Assembly (NCBI GenBank): GCA_964023275.1
Contig: OZ029922.1
Location: forward strand, 2,727,034 to 2,791,033
DNA from: Norana najaformis
Taxonomy: Eukaryota; Annelida; Clitellata; Crassiclitellata; Hormogastridae
Direction: 5' to 3'
DNA: 64,000 nucleotides
Below, piece by piece: positions 1-12,800 of this stretch. Position 1 is the stretch's first letter; every line of letters begins with the position of its first letter. The notes under the pieces were generated by a model, which saw nothing but the letters and a program-made list of their open reading frames with translations, ran no database searches and was not told the DNA's origin. The position numbers and the translations under genes are program-made.

Positions 1-44
<44 letters not shown>

Positions 45-300
45 GTCTGTCTCTGTATCTTTGTCTCTGTCTCTGTCTGTCTGTCTGTCTCTGTCTGTCT
101 GTCTGTCTCTGTCTGTCTCTATCTCTGTCTCGGTCTCTTTCTCTGGCTCTGTCTCTTTGTCTGTGCCTCTTTCTTTGTCTCTCTTCTCTCTGTCTGTCTT
201 ACTCTCGGTCTGTGTCGCTGCTTGTATCTGTTTGTGTGTGTTTGCGTGTATCTGTCTGCCCATCTCGTATTTTCTTCATGTTCTCTCTCTGTTCTGTCAG
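1..300. repeat. CT / CTGT microsatellite
   Basis: The window opens inside a pyrimidine tract of CT dinucleotides that grades into CTGT tetramers and then decays by about 300, where the reverse-complement type (GA, CAGA) begins and runs to about 470. Open frames across it are Ser/Leu/Val or Arg/Thr low complexity and are not genes. Confidence 0.9.
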
Positions 301-521
301 AAGCTGTGAAAGAGAGTGAGAGTGAGATGGACACATAGAAACAGACAGATACACGGACAGACAGAAGAAAAACAAATGCAGACAGAAGGCATAATAGAGA
401 GGAATTTAACAGTTAACGAATAACACCGACAGAGATAAAGCAAGAGAGAATAAGACATACGCACAGACAGACAGGGTACAAACAGGCTGAAAGAATGTAA
501 AGGAGCTGTCAATGCACCGTG

Positions 522-905
522 TATAGGAGTCGTGTAACAAATGTCAGATTTGAGCTTTATGGGCATTTTCAAAAACGTGCTGCCACGTAGCGAATGCAAT
601 TGAATCTTTCATTAGGCAGATCTGCATAACCGATTGTAAAAGAACGAATGATTCTCTTGTACGTAAGTTCGAAGTTATCCTCCGTCCGCAACAAATTTTA
701 TTAGTAGAAATTGCTGCATAAAATTAGCTAAATTAATTATAAGAAGGGAAAGTGTGGGAGAAAGAAAAATGCATTCTCTCAATTTTACGCTGGTCTACTG
801 ATAGACACCACTATTTGCGTCGTATTTGTCGTGTTGAGCTTAATGGATATTTTAAAAAGTGCTTCCACCTAGCGAATGCAATTGAATAATTTTTTCAATG
901 GGTGC
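522..905. repeat. Direct duplication, two about 90-bp copies
   Basis: The stretch at about 522-610 (gagctttatgggcattttc through gcgaatgcaattgaat) recurs in diverged form at about 817-905 (gagcttaatggatatttta through the same gcgaatgcaattgaat). The two copies are in the same orientation about 295 bp apart. No coding sequence is evident between 300 and 1341. Confidence 0.6.
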
Positions 906-1341
906 GAGTTCATTTGAAAGTGTTCAGCCACCAAGCGATCCTAGGAGATCAGTCAATACGTGCGTTCGAAATTTGTCTTGGTAAGAAGTTTATGTCATGT
1001 TCAGTGTGTGTGTCTGTCTTTCTGATTCATATTCTGTTTCATTTTTTCAACCCTTCCAACACGAAGACTCTTCTTGTCCCAGTTGACAAAAACTTTATCA
1101 GCCAAACAACTGCCATATGTCCACAAGAGCTGATCAGAATAGCGTCATTTGGTCATAAAAAATGACCAGCATTTGGACAGATGTCCACTAGTGCATGCAC
1201 AGGCTAAATATGTAGGCCCACTACAGAGCCCTACTGGAAAGTGCTACATTATAGTGTTTGGTACATACATTGGCCCAATGCAATGCACAGCCTTAAATGT
1301 ATTGATGCAGGCTTTCCTAAGCGGAAAAACTAAAAACAATT

Positions 1342-1425
1342 TGTCAGAAGTGGGATTTGAACCCACGCCCGGAGAACCGGACTGCGACCTGAACGCAGCG
1401 CCTTAGACCGCTCGGCCATCCTGAC
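1342..1425 (-). tRNA. tRNA-Leu (CAG)
   Basis: Read on the minus strand this is an 84-nt class II tRNA. The acceptor stem GTCAGGA pairs with TTCTGAC with one G-U pair. The D region is TGGCCGAGCGGTCTAAGGC (A box). The anticodon stem CTGCG/CGCAG encloses loop TTCAGGT, giving anticodon CAG. A long variable arm follows (GTCCGGTTCTCCGGGC), then T arm GTGGG-TTCAAAT-CCCAC (B box), and discriminator A. There is no intron. All stems are intact, so it looks like a functional gene, unlike the tRNA-derived SINEs elsewhere in the window. It sits about 350 bp upstream of the DNAI1 start codon on the opposite strand. Confidence 0.95.
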
Positions 1426-1652
1426 ACATGGTTGTTGGTGTTACTTGATGCTGTTTTGAAACTAGGTTATTCTGCTACTTTTCTTTTTAAAATTGTAAGT
1501 TGAAATATTCATAAATCAGTTCTGCTTGGTCATTAATATTACAAGTAGACACAGGGTGTGACAACATGCTTTTTATTGAGCCCTTGTACATTATGTGTTA
1601 GTTTCGTTTTACTCGCTAGAGGCGCCTCGTTGCCCGCCACCTGGCGAATATC

Positions 1653-1666
1653 GTTGCGCGAAAAAC
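1653..1666 (+). promoter_or_regulatory. Possible RFX X-box upstream of DNAI1
   Basis: The 14-mer GTTGCGCGAAAAAC has the half-site layout of an RFX X-box (GTHNYY-AT-RRNAAC), with a G for Y at position 6 and CG in place of the central AT. It lies about 106 bp before the predicted DNAI1 start codon. Further GTTGC half-sites occur nearby, at about 1629 and 1671. RFX factors drive ciliary genes in animals, so the place fits, but the match is imperfect. Confidence 0.3.
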
Positions 1667-1771
1667 AATTGTTGCTGTGCTTCAACTGTTGTTGCGTTGA
1701 GCAGACGGAGGCCTGGGTAAACTTTTCAAATTTTTGTTTTAAACTTCGGTTTTCAAAGTTATTCGAGTGCG

Positions 1772-1810
1772 ATGCCACCGAAAATCGGTTCGAAGTTGGG
1801 AACTAAGCAG
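1772..1810 (+). CDS. DNAI1: DNAI1 exon 1 (start codon)
   Basis: Encodes residues 1-13 ([13 protein letters not shown]), phase 0 out. The donor is gtggaa, weaker than the others. A lysine-rich MPPK-like start is usual for invertebrate dynein intermediate chains. It is the least certain exon; a different 5' exon remains possible. Confidence 0.6.
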
Positions 1811-4509
1811 GTGGAATTATTGTTGTGTTTTATAAATACAGTTAAATCAACTATAAATGTATTTTGACAAAAGCCTCGTTTACTCGCTGCTTTAAAAGAC
1901 GCATGGAGAGTCGAAGTCTAATTTTTAACGGTTTGAGAATTTTAATTGCTGTTGGTTATATGTCGGCGCCTTCCTCAGACCGGACCCGTGCATGGTAGAC
2001 GCTGGAAATGCTCATGCAAGCAATCCTGGAGCTGCCTCTGGATGTGTCGGGGCATTCGGCTGCTTATGCCCAGTTTCTCAGTAACGGAAAATGGTGAATG
2101 ATAAGAATTATTTATAAACAGCCTTCCAGAACGCATTTGAACCGTTAGCCCACAAGACAGACTTCTTCCAAACATCCGGGTTGCCAGTACAGAGTCTTAA
2201 CCATGCATGGCATCCATCGCCTTTGGTAGCAGAGAGGCCAGGACCAAGTCTGAAGAAGAGCAGGCCGGAAAAATTATGAAGGCCTCATTTGAGGAAAGGA
2301 CCCGAAATGTCACATAAACAGGGCCACGAAACCCACAAAATTGGTCAGCATCAGAATGCCTGTATTTACATGAAGAGCATTAAAGCAACTATTGCCTTGT
2401 GCATTGTAATAAAGCCACCTTAGAGATCATTTGATTATTAGATTAGCATGTACATAACTGCAGTGCAATGTTTTGAAGAATTATGTAGCTCCATTTCTTG
2501 GAAATCCTTTTCTAAACCGTTTTTTCTTAAGTCCAGACATTCATTCATTCTTCAAAACAGGAAACTTTGTCAATTATTTTATTATAATTGCTTATGGAAA
2601 TTATTACACTTCTAAAGGGGAACAGTGCTCGAATAGCACACTATAGTATGTTTATTTCCATAATTTCTGTCAGCATTTGACGACCATTTTATTCGATGAG
2701 GGTTTTGTGTTGTTATGACAAGAGTGCCTTTGAGGAGTTTCTCTTGAAGAGGTGCTAAATAATTTTGTGATTATAATTAAAATTACTGTTTAACTTTACT
2801 GATGATTTTTTTATTACTTGTTGATGTGTATTGTTTCAGAAATCAACTGTAAGTGTATAAATTTAGATTTCATGATTTACAGAACTATTTAAGATAATAA
2901 CTTAGACTTTTCTTTTGTTGTTTGTTTCTTGATTTTTTCTTTTGATATTTTTAATGTGGTGCAAAGTCTAACATTTGTTTTACTAATTTAACATAAGTCA
3001 TTAGTTATTAAGAGTTGTCTGATGTTGTTAATCTGTTTTACGATGTTCAAAGGCATCTACAGTTCTGCTGAAAGCAAAAAAGTTGTTTCAGTACTTTTGA
3101 GAGGTTCTCAAAGGTGCTATAAAAATGCCCAGGTATGTATTTCCTGGTTCTGTTGCACGAAGATAAAAGTCAAGTCTTGTTTGTGCAGTGAAATAAATGT
3201 CTTTATGTGGTCATCACAGTATGCATGATGATGAGAGCTCTAACAGAGACTTGGAACTCTGAAGCTTTTGTCAGTCACCAAGTCATGGACAAGACTTCAT
3301 TGGTTTGGTTCTGGATGTGTGCAATATGCAAGAGCCTGCTGATGGAGACCATTCCTGCTGTTGGAGCACTCTTCCCCTGCAGTTGAACTTTTTGTTTTGA
3401 CTGAACCACAACATCATTTAAACTGGCGAGGAGTGCCCCCTGGAGGTTTCAAAGGGGGCTTGCAGACTAAGGTCAGATCCATGAGCCAGTTTTAGAAGGC
3501 GCTTACATGATAAGGCCGGATCCTTGGGCCAAATCTGGCCATATTCCCCATCTGAATTTATTGGGACACGTCACTGAGTTGGTCACTGAGTTGCCTATTC
3601 ATTTTGTTTTGACTGAGCATCTGTGAATAAGCTGGTTTCTGCGACTTATCGTCTTTTGGCGCTGTAGAATCTCGAGGTAATGATTATGATTACAATTACT
3701 AAACTTGGTATTTATGAGCTCCTGCTCATTGCAAAGAGGTTTCAGTATAAAAGAACAGATTTATTGATTTCAGTCACTGATTAATTTCGTCTGATTTCTG
3801 ATTGATTAGGATGATGAGAATGCCACTGATACGGTGGACGGTCATGAGGACTATGTAAGCGGACTTGAGGTATGTAATTATAACAATATAAATAAAATAG
3901 TACTTATAATTATAAATATACATGCAATGGAGGACTCTGTGGATGTGACAGAACTGGTATCAACACTATGGCTTGGATGCCTTTCTATGCAGGCGATATC
4001 TACAGTGTCTGCATCTCTGTTCTCTAGGCTGGTCCACATGTGTTAAACCAGTAAGCCAATGTTTAAAATTAATAATTAATTAATTTCATTAATAAAATTA
4101 ATCAATTTCATGATGCTCATGATTGACATATATGGGTACATTTGCAACTGATGTGATAATGGAGCATGAATGAGCACTTGCAGAAACTGACACAAGGTGT
4201 TGCCTGGACATAAAGAGTTCCCTACCATGGAGATCACACCATTTTTGTCATTTCCACGCAGTCTTCCACTACAGTTACTCTTAAGTTGTGTGTGTTTGGC
4301 TAATTTCTGGGTGGCCATGATGATTACTTTTAGTCTTTGCATAGGTTTTGAATAATCAGAATCTGTGCTGAAGTTACAGAATTTTTATTTAGGGTCTTAC
4401 GTTAAAGAGAAATGAGGCAATCGATCTAAATGTATGTTAAGTCAATACAAGGTATGTACAATCAAGAGCATTAAAGTTATTTTTAAAATGCAGAGAGAAA
4501 GAGACATAC

Positions 4510-4540
<31 letters not shown>

Positions 4541-6803
4541 CATGCACACACACACACAAGGAGAGAGATAACTGCATACTGTGTGAACAAATTCAATAGA
4601 CCTGAATCTTATTTAAAACCTGCTCAACTATATGTGACAAAATCTCGATGTTGTTTAACTCGTTTGCAGGGTCGGACGTTGATAAAACCGGAGAATCAGC
4701 TGAAGCTGGCAGAGGCGGTATGCAGGCTTTCCTTTGCCTAGTCTTTCTAAGCTTTGTAATTGTAACAGAAACTTTATATAGAGCCTCTTAAGAATCTCTC
4801 AGAAGTGCTCTATATATGCAACAGGTAGAACTGAAACTCTGGTAACACAGGGTAAGGTAAGGGAAGGAAAGGTTAGATAAGACAAGTTAAGACAAGGTTG
4901 GATGATCACTCATTTATTTTAAGGCAAGTTAAGGTATGATAAGGTAAGGTTAGGTATGGTGAAATAATCAATTATTATGAGGTAAGGTCAGGTAGAGTAA
5001 TCAATCATTTGTTACAGACCTGTACAACGTGTAAGGTAAGGTACGGTAAAGTAAGATGGGGTTCAGTAATTAATTACATGATTTACGACATTAGTCGTCA
5101 GTGGTGTGAACCTTAGGAATTGTATTGTTGAATTTATACAGAGTCTTATTGAGAACTATGCATAGGCCGAGTCATGTGGCTTTAAACCGATTTGGGTTTG
5201 TGGGTATGTTTCAGGAACTGAAGGAGGAATTTACTCGCGTTCTGACGGCTGGTAATCCTCATGCTCCACAGAACATTGTCAGATGGAGCTTCAAGGTTTT
5301 CCTTTCAACTTGACCGCTACATGTGTTTCTTATTATGTTTTATTATTAATCAGATACTTACCCTCGTATATCGTGCTAATTTGTTAATTCACCTCAAAAG
5401 TGTACGTGCACAGCTGGAAAAAGATGTCTTCAATTGTTTGCAGAATGAAGTAAGAGAAAGTGAAGGGTCCCTTAAAGCTGGTGGTTGTGAATTCTGATTT
5501 ACCAATTCACCAAGTTTTGCATAGAACTGATACGTAATAATAATAATAATAATAACAGTGACTTCTAATGATGTGCCAGTGTCTTATGCACAAGGCGTCA
5601 ACCTATGGTGCTCCAAAGCCAAGCCGCAATCTAAAACCAAGCCGCAATCAGGTCGTATGTACATATGCTTGTATCTAGATGGTTAACATAGTGCTTTTTA
5701 AATATCTCTCAAAAGTGCTGTACTGATTGGTGTTAACTAAAGTTCGTTAAGAACAAAAAGTTCATATGTAGGCAGATATAGTTCAGGGCACTAGAAAAGT
5801 AACTGTTGGCATGTTTGTTTACACTTATGGGCCGGAATGAAGTATATGAAGATCATATACGTCGAGTAGGAGATAGTCTGAACCATTGAGTGGAAAGTTC
5901 ACTCAGTCCCCTCTAGAAACTGCTGCATGGCCTCAAAGGGGAAGAAGTCTGGCTGCATATAATTCTGTATGAAGTGTCATCCAACTCTGTCTCAGGTAAC
6001 GGTGATCCTATTATGTTGCTAGTTGATGCGTTTTTATAAATTAATTAATAATGATTTTCTGATTAATGTCTTTTTCATAGGAGAACCAATACAAGCCGTT
6101 GCTAAACATTGACCAGCTGGCAATTCATTTCTCAATGGATGGCAACATGATTCACAGCGAATCAGAGGAGGCCAAGCGCCAGATGCAGCTGCTTGGCGAA
6201 GATGGTAAATCAGTGCTTTAAGTGATTGAAACCATCAGGGACGTTGATCCCTACGTAAATGTAAATGTGCTTGTACGTGGTTTTTTATAGCAACCGTATG
6301 GCCTTGACCCTGCTCATTTTACAATGAATTATTTGGTGAGATCTTTCACCACTGCTGACCATTTGAATGGGATCAGGGATGTGTCCCACTCGAAGGTTAG
6401 AATGAGCAGAACACAAATGATTGTGTCCTGTCCAGTGTTTCTACATTTTTCATACTTCTGTCAACAATTTCTTTGCTGAATTAACTATGACAGCAACAAC
6501 TGGTGGTATTGCAACTGTGTTGCTTGGCAAGGGACCACATCAAGGTCCATACACAGGGACCTTAAATGACATGGTGCCCATTCAGACGGGCAGCAGTGGT
6601 GAAGGATCTCACCCGATAAATTCGTCCTTTAGGGCTCTTCATTTCTCTTGAAGTAGCACCATATAAACTTACAGTTACAACTACAATTTAACTCTGACCT
6701 TTTTCGATTGCACTAATGATGCTAAGTTTGCATCATGTGATAATTTCTTTAATGAAATTTTTTGATAAATCAACAGTTTCATTCATTCCATAATAATAAT
6801 AAT

Positions 6804-6847
<44 letters not shown>

Positions 6848-9800
6848 AATAATAATAATAATAAGATTAAAGATTGGCTATTCCAGAACAATACACTAAA
6901 CTTTTTCAAATCTGTAATGCAAGTAAAAAATAAAAATAATTGTAAATATTGGGACATAAGATATAACATGATGCAGGTAATAGCTAAATTGATGTTTTAT
7001 GGAGGTAACAAGGGAATTTTGTGAAGGGTGGGTTTATGCTCACACCCAATGTTGGGAACCGGTCAGTGTCACTGGAAATCATATATCGTTGCTCCTTATG
7101 AACTGTAAGAAATAAAAGAACTAATTATTATTTTGCTGATCCTCAGAACAGCTTGTGTGTCTTTTTCACCGCTTAGAATTTCATTTTGTTTCCAGTAAGT
7201 TGACTAATCTAATCTAGTAACTTTTATAATGCCGTTATCATAATGCTGAAGGTATCAATTGATGGTTGTTTTAAGTGAAATTGTAATCAGAATCATAATC
7301 CATTGGAGAAGGCAGGTCGAATGATCTTTATGTAAGACACAATGACGTAACTGAAATTTCTGGCCCTCCTGCATATCACCACCAAAACGGACCTTTTGGG
7401 ACTTCTTCATACTTGATCAGGCTCTGAGTGGGCCCTCTCTTTTTCATATTCGGCCCAGCTTCCCGCAGTTGCACACCCGCAGGCTTTTAGTTATGCTACT
7501 GGTAAGGCATGTAAATTGGTGTGGAATTACTATGGCATTAATTATTATCTTGTTCTGTTTTTCTTGTGCAGTACCTTCAAGACAGCCATCAGGCATCTCA
7601 TGTAAGTATCGGAGAAGCGAATAAATGCAAATGATCACAAACTATCGCAAGCCTTAATAAATTTTAATAAGTTCAATAACTAAATAAGAAATGTTTTGGG
7701 ATAGAAACACGTTTAATTTTTTCAAAAAATTTTTTTCTCTAATTACACAAGTCTTTTATGGTTTTACTTCACAAGGATGACTATGATTGCTTGTTTATAG
7801 AGTTTATTAGGTTTCTAAACACATCGTCCATCATTGTTGCTACGTGCTTCAGGATCTCTGAACATGCTGTCATCTTTCAACTCTAGTTGCGAATCTGTTG
7901 ATAGGGCTTTGCGTGTGTGCGTGAGTTTGTCACTGGTGACTCTTCTAGTCATCTGAGCAATGTTTACTAATGGATGAATGTTCTGTTCTTATTGACATTT
8001 AACATCGCAAAGGCTAGCGCAGAGAACATCTCTGATTAGTTTCTCTTGGAGAGGCGCTATACCAATTTCGGATTACAATTTCTAATGTATATTTTCAGCA
8101 TCCCGTTCAAAAGCATCAAAGACTAATCTGGATGTAGGTGAGGAGGAGGAGGAGGAGGAGGAGGAAGGAGGAGAGGAGGAAGTGAAGGAGGAGGCAGAGG
8201 CAGAGGCTGGATCTAGAGATAATCTTGAAACAGAAGTAGGTGCAGACATTTCTCTTTTTCTTATTTAACAGTTCTTTTTGTGCATTTACGTTGTTCTACT
8301 GTTGAAGCTAGTCGGAGCAGAAGTCCCACTTATCTATTTATTTTTTGTTTTTCTTTTATTGTTTATTTTCTTTCTTTTATTGTACCACGACTCTTACCAG
8401 AATGGAAGCAGGTACATAAATCTAATTTTTTATTTAATTTATTTAGCATTTATATTGTACCAATCCTTGAGCTTGAAATAGACTTGGGTACAGAAATTGG
8501 ATTGCACCACTCATTAATCTTAAAACGCAAGCAAGTGCAAAAATCTGAATATGTTTATTTAATTATTTGTTAATTTTCTTACATTCATATTGTATGGTGT
8601 CATCAATTTGCTGTTTTTTAAGTATTTCTTGTGTTGTTTTTGTGCTACCATTGTTTGGTGAAATAAAAGATTGATATTGAACTGATATTTAGTCTCAGAA
8701 AATAAATAAATGGAAAAATCTAAATTTATTAAAGTCATCAAAGGACAGTGCACTATAATCCTGGACCATCCACATCCAAGATCAAATATCCATTCATACT
8801 TTTGAGGCAGAGTTATATCAGGATTTCTCAGATAAGGTAAGGTAGGGTTAGTGTTCATATATTACGTTCATCCATCAAGAATAGCCCTTGTGAATGTATG
8901 TGTGTATGTATCTGGGCACTTACATATTGGCTGAGTTGGTAGGATTTCTTTTGGGTTATAAGGCATAGTAAAGTAACTGTTTGTCACATACACCTGTATC
9001 AATGTATCTGTTTTAGTGCTCATGAACATATGTATGTGTATATCAGCACATCTGATCCATCAAATCTGCTGCCTTTCCATTTCTCTCAGCTTAAACACAG
9101 CCACCCTAACTGCTTCTCTCTCCCTTCTCTCTGGTCTTCTGGCAATCAGATTTAGTTCTTGACATGGCATATTTGAACAACCCCACTGACTTGACGCAGC
9201 ACTCGTGAACAAGCTGGTGCCCTGCACTTGGCTTTTAAGTAACGCTTTGGAAATTTTGAATTTATGATTATGGTGATTGCGATTGTATGGCACCTTAGAG
9301 AACCTATCAGAGTCACTCGTGTGGTTGTATCTGGTCTTTGAATGAACAGGGTAGAGAGGCAGATGGAGGGGTGGAGGCAAGTATGGAAGACGTTGTTGTT
9401 GTAAGAACGCATCGCGGTGGAAAAGAAAAGAAGCTGACGAATCAGTTTAACTTCAGTGAACGAGCATCACAAACTTGCAACAATCCTCCAAGGGTGAGTC
9501 ATTTTGGCTGCACTTGGCACCAGCTCAGCCTGCCATCCCTTACTGGTCGGGTACATGAGTGTCAAACAAGTTGGAAGGTTGAAAGGTGTCCTGCTGCTGA
9601 AAGTACATTATTTTAAATTTGTCCTTTTCTGAATTATCATGGAACAGAATTTCATTGTCTTCAGAAGCCCGGTTAAGCCACAGTCATTATCAGTTCACAT
9701 TTATAATAGCAACTTGTGTTTAAGAAATTGTCCAATGATGCTACTCTCTGTGCAACTCTCTCTCTCTCTCTCTCTCTCTCTTGTAGCTGGAATTAATCCT

Positions 9801-12800
9801 GGGGATGGATCAGCCACACATATCCTTTGTCTCCAGTTGTTTGTGGTTCCAGTTCAGGGCGATCTCTCCGTCCCTCTAGCTCAAACTGCCACTGCTCAGT
9901 GCCGCATCTTTGCTATTGCTGGTCCTGCCTCTTGGAGTGACTTACATGTCGACCTTCGATGGGAGCTTCTCTCCCTCTCCCCCTCCCTCTTCCGTAAGTG
10001 CTTGAAGACCGTATTATTCCCCAGTTCTGGGATGATGGACCGGGAGCACCTCTGATGAGGCTACCTTGAAGCGGCGCTTTACAAATTTACGATTATGCTG
10101 TAATCAGGTGGCTATAATTTATTTCCTTTCTGATGTCAACCTGAATGTGTCTCTAGTTCCTAAACTGCTGGTGATTGATAAAGTACCTTCGCTTCACTAC
10201 TACAATACCACACGTCAATTGTCAAGCTAAAGCTAAGCAGCATTGCTGCTGGATATAAGTTCAGCTCCAAACACCATCTGCCTGTCTGACTCTTGGATCT
10301 TGACCGGAAACAGAACCCTTCCTGCCTATGGATTTTGTTTTGACTGAGCGCCTGTGAATTAACTGGTTCCCATGACTTAGCTTTCGTTGGGCGCTGTAGA
10401 AATCTCAAACTTATGATTATGATTCAGGGCCATGTATGCATGTGAATACAGAATTTACACTGCTTTGTGTAACAGTTCTTACTTGTGAACTTTGATTTCT
10501 GTTTGAGCGTAGGACAGAAGTACAGCAACAGAACCACCCCCGAGAGCTACGTTCTCTGCAAACGTCACGCAGTGGGAGATCTTCGATTCCTATCAGGAAG
10601 ACTTTGCCAAGCAGGTATGCAGTTAACTAACCCTCTGACTAGTAAAACTTTGGAAGTTTTCTAGGATTATCAATATATTTTTTGGTTGAGTTCTGCTTGT
10701 GTGCAAGAGCCCACTAGCTGTGACTTTCTTGTTATATGAGTTATTGTTTGTGTAAAGATGAACTTGCTGTTCATAGCAAAGTTGAACGTAATTTAGACTA
10801 GCAAGCAACACCTTTGAGAGGTTCCTAGAAGGTGCTATAAAAATGTTCAGTTGCATTACATTACATAGTCCATATCTGGTGCTTTCTTACAGGACTGTGA
10901 GGTTGTGACAGGGTGTGGCATAAATGTTTGTGTAGAATAGAATGCCATGCATGGATGAATGCATGCTCTACGATGAGGCCAAGAAGTGTTTGCATGGCAA
11001 GAGCAAAACCAATTGATGGTGTCATAGTCATGGACAGTTAGCCGTGGAAAAGAATTTCCTGTGTACTTATTAGAATGTTGTTTCTTTCTGGGTTTTTCAG
11101 GAAAAGAACAAAGAGAAGAAAACAGCTCCTGTAAGGAAGGATGAAGAGTCAAGGAAGAAGAAGTCTGTCCTTGGTGATGTGCAGGTATCGGAAAATGATT
11201 TCCCTGCCAGCATGCCCATGAACATTTGATGGCTCCTCTAAAAGCCACATATGGGAATATGGGTCCCATATGGACTATATGTGGGCATGCAGGCACTGTA
11301 TATAAATCTTTACAGCCTGTTTTTTGATAACAGACCCTTCACTGGTTTCCCCTTCTACTTCCCTGGAATGTATTTATGTACGTATCTATGTATCTGTTTT
11401 GATATAGTGTTTTAAGAACCTCACGAAAGGCGCTGAGACATATCTATCTAACAGATCTAAACATAATATGATTATTATTTCTGCATTTATTAGCGCCACT
11501 GTCTAATGATTAAGCATCAGTCGATGGCTCTGAGCAGTTATGAGCGAATGACTTGCTTAACCCTTTCGCTGCGGCTAGTGTTTATTACGTCACGCGTCAT
11601 GTAAAATTTAAGAAAAAAAATTTTATGGAACAACTAAATGACGTTTGTAAAACACAAAAAACTATCAGTTATTCATGGTTATTCATAGTTCCTCATAGTT
11701 CCTCTTCCTCAAAGTTTTCTTCAGTATGATATCTCTTGAAACATCCATTTTCCAGGCACAGTCCAGGTTTTGTAGGACATTGAGTGCAATAAAACCGAAT
11801 CCATGTCACTGTCGTCAGTATCCTGGGTAGTTGTCAATATATCTCTAACCTAAGCAGCGGTAAATCTACGTCTCATTGTCGCCATACTTATAACTTTATT
11901 TATCAATATTCACTTTTATAAATGCTTGTATTTTATTTACAGTTTCTAAAAATGTCACAAAAAACAACTTGGTTTTCAGCGATGACATAGACGTAGTACC
12001 TATAACGTCAGACCAATGAATTCATAAAAAATATTTACGCCATCTACCGCATAAAATGTTATTTTCATTTTTCATTTATTATTTTTCATCATTCCAATAC
12101 GCGATGACATTGTATTCCAACACGCTGAGCAACATTTATAACACAGGGGCGTGAACTGTAGTTATGACGAGACATACTCGTCATCCGCGTATGGGATTAC
12201 AATTTTATGACGAGAGGTTCTCGTCATCCGCAGCGAAGAGGTTAAGGTCCCTATACAGTAACCATCTAAGGGGAGGTTCGAACCTGCATTCTCCACGTTA
12301 CTGACCAAACGCTCTATCCAATCAGCCGCCATGCCCAATGATGTAAGATAGGTTTAAAATGTTGCTTGGATTTGTCTGTGGTAGAAGAGTTTGTATATTT
12401 TATGGAAGACTATTCCAGAAGGACAGTTCAATGTATAAGAAAGCTGATTGTAAGATTAAGGGCTCCCCAATCTCCCTTGCCAAAATGGGCCTCTAGAGAC
12501 TGGTCTTCACTCTGCTAGGCTAATAAGAATAGCCGTGACACTGCATAGAACAGAAGGTGTATTTTGTGAAAGACGGTTCCAGTAAATAATTGATGTTCTG
12601 GTCTTATCCTCTTTTCTTTCTGAACAACTGTTGTCTTTCTGAGTAATCATTGGATTGTTCTTACTGAACAACTGTTGTCTTTCTGAGTAATCATTGGATT
12701 GTTCTTCCTGAACAACTGTGGTCTTTCTGATTAATCATTGGATTGTTCTTACTGAACAACTGTTGCTTTGTTCTGTTTTGTTGTTCTTGTGCAGACTGAG

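Larger units (their letters stand above)
11471..12336 (-). mobile_element. tRNA-derived SINE split by a piggyBac-type insertion
   Basis: The SINE halves are 11471-11560 and 12242-12336. Read on the minus strand the right half begins with a tRNA-like head (A-box and B-box GGTTCGAACC) and the left half ends with the ATAAATGCAG-AATAAT tail. The break occurs in the core at cttgcttaaggtccc, a TTAA that is now duplicated on both sides of the insert. Confidence 0.8.

Noticed and set aside
61-309. Ser/Leu/Val open frame at the left edge
   Set aside because: Direct translation of the CT/CTGT microsatellite.
3022-3228. Possible extra DNAI1 exon
   Set aside because: The stretch ends in a LINE-like tail (ttgagaggttctcaaaggtg) and does not resemble DNAI1; exons 1 and 2 already join in frame.
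6733-6969. Poly-Ser minus-strand frame
   Set aside because: Translation of the AAT/GAT microsatellite.
10856-11296. 146-codon minus-strand frame
   Set aside because: It lies antisense to DNAI1 exon 10 and to the cccatatggg repeat; no family likeness.
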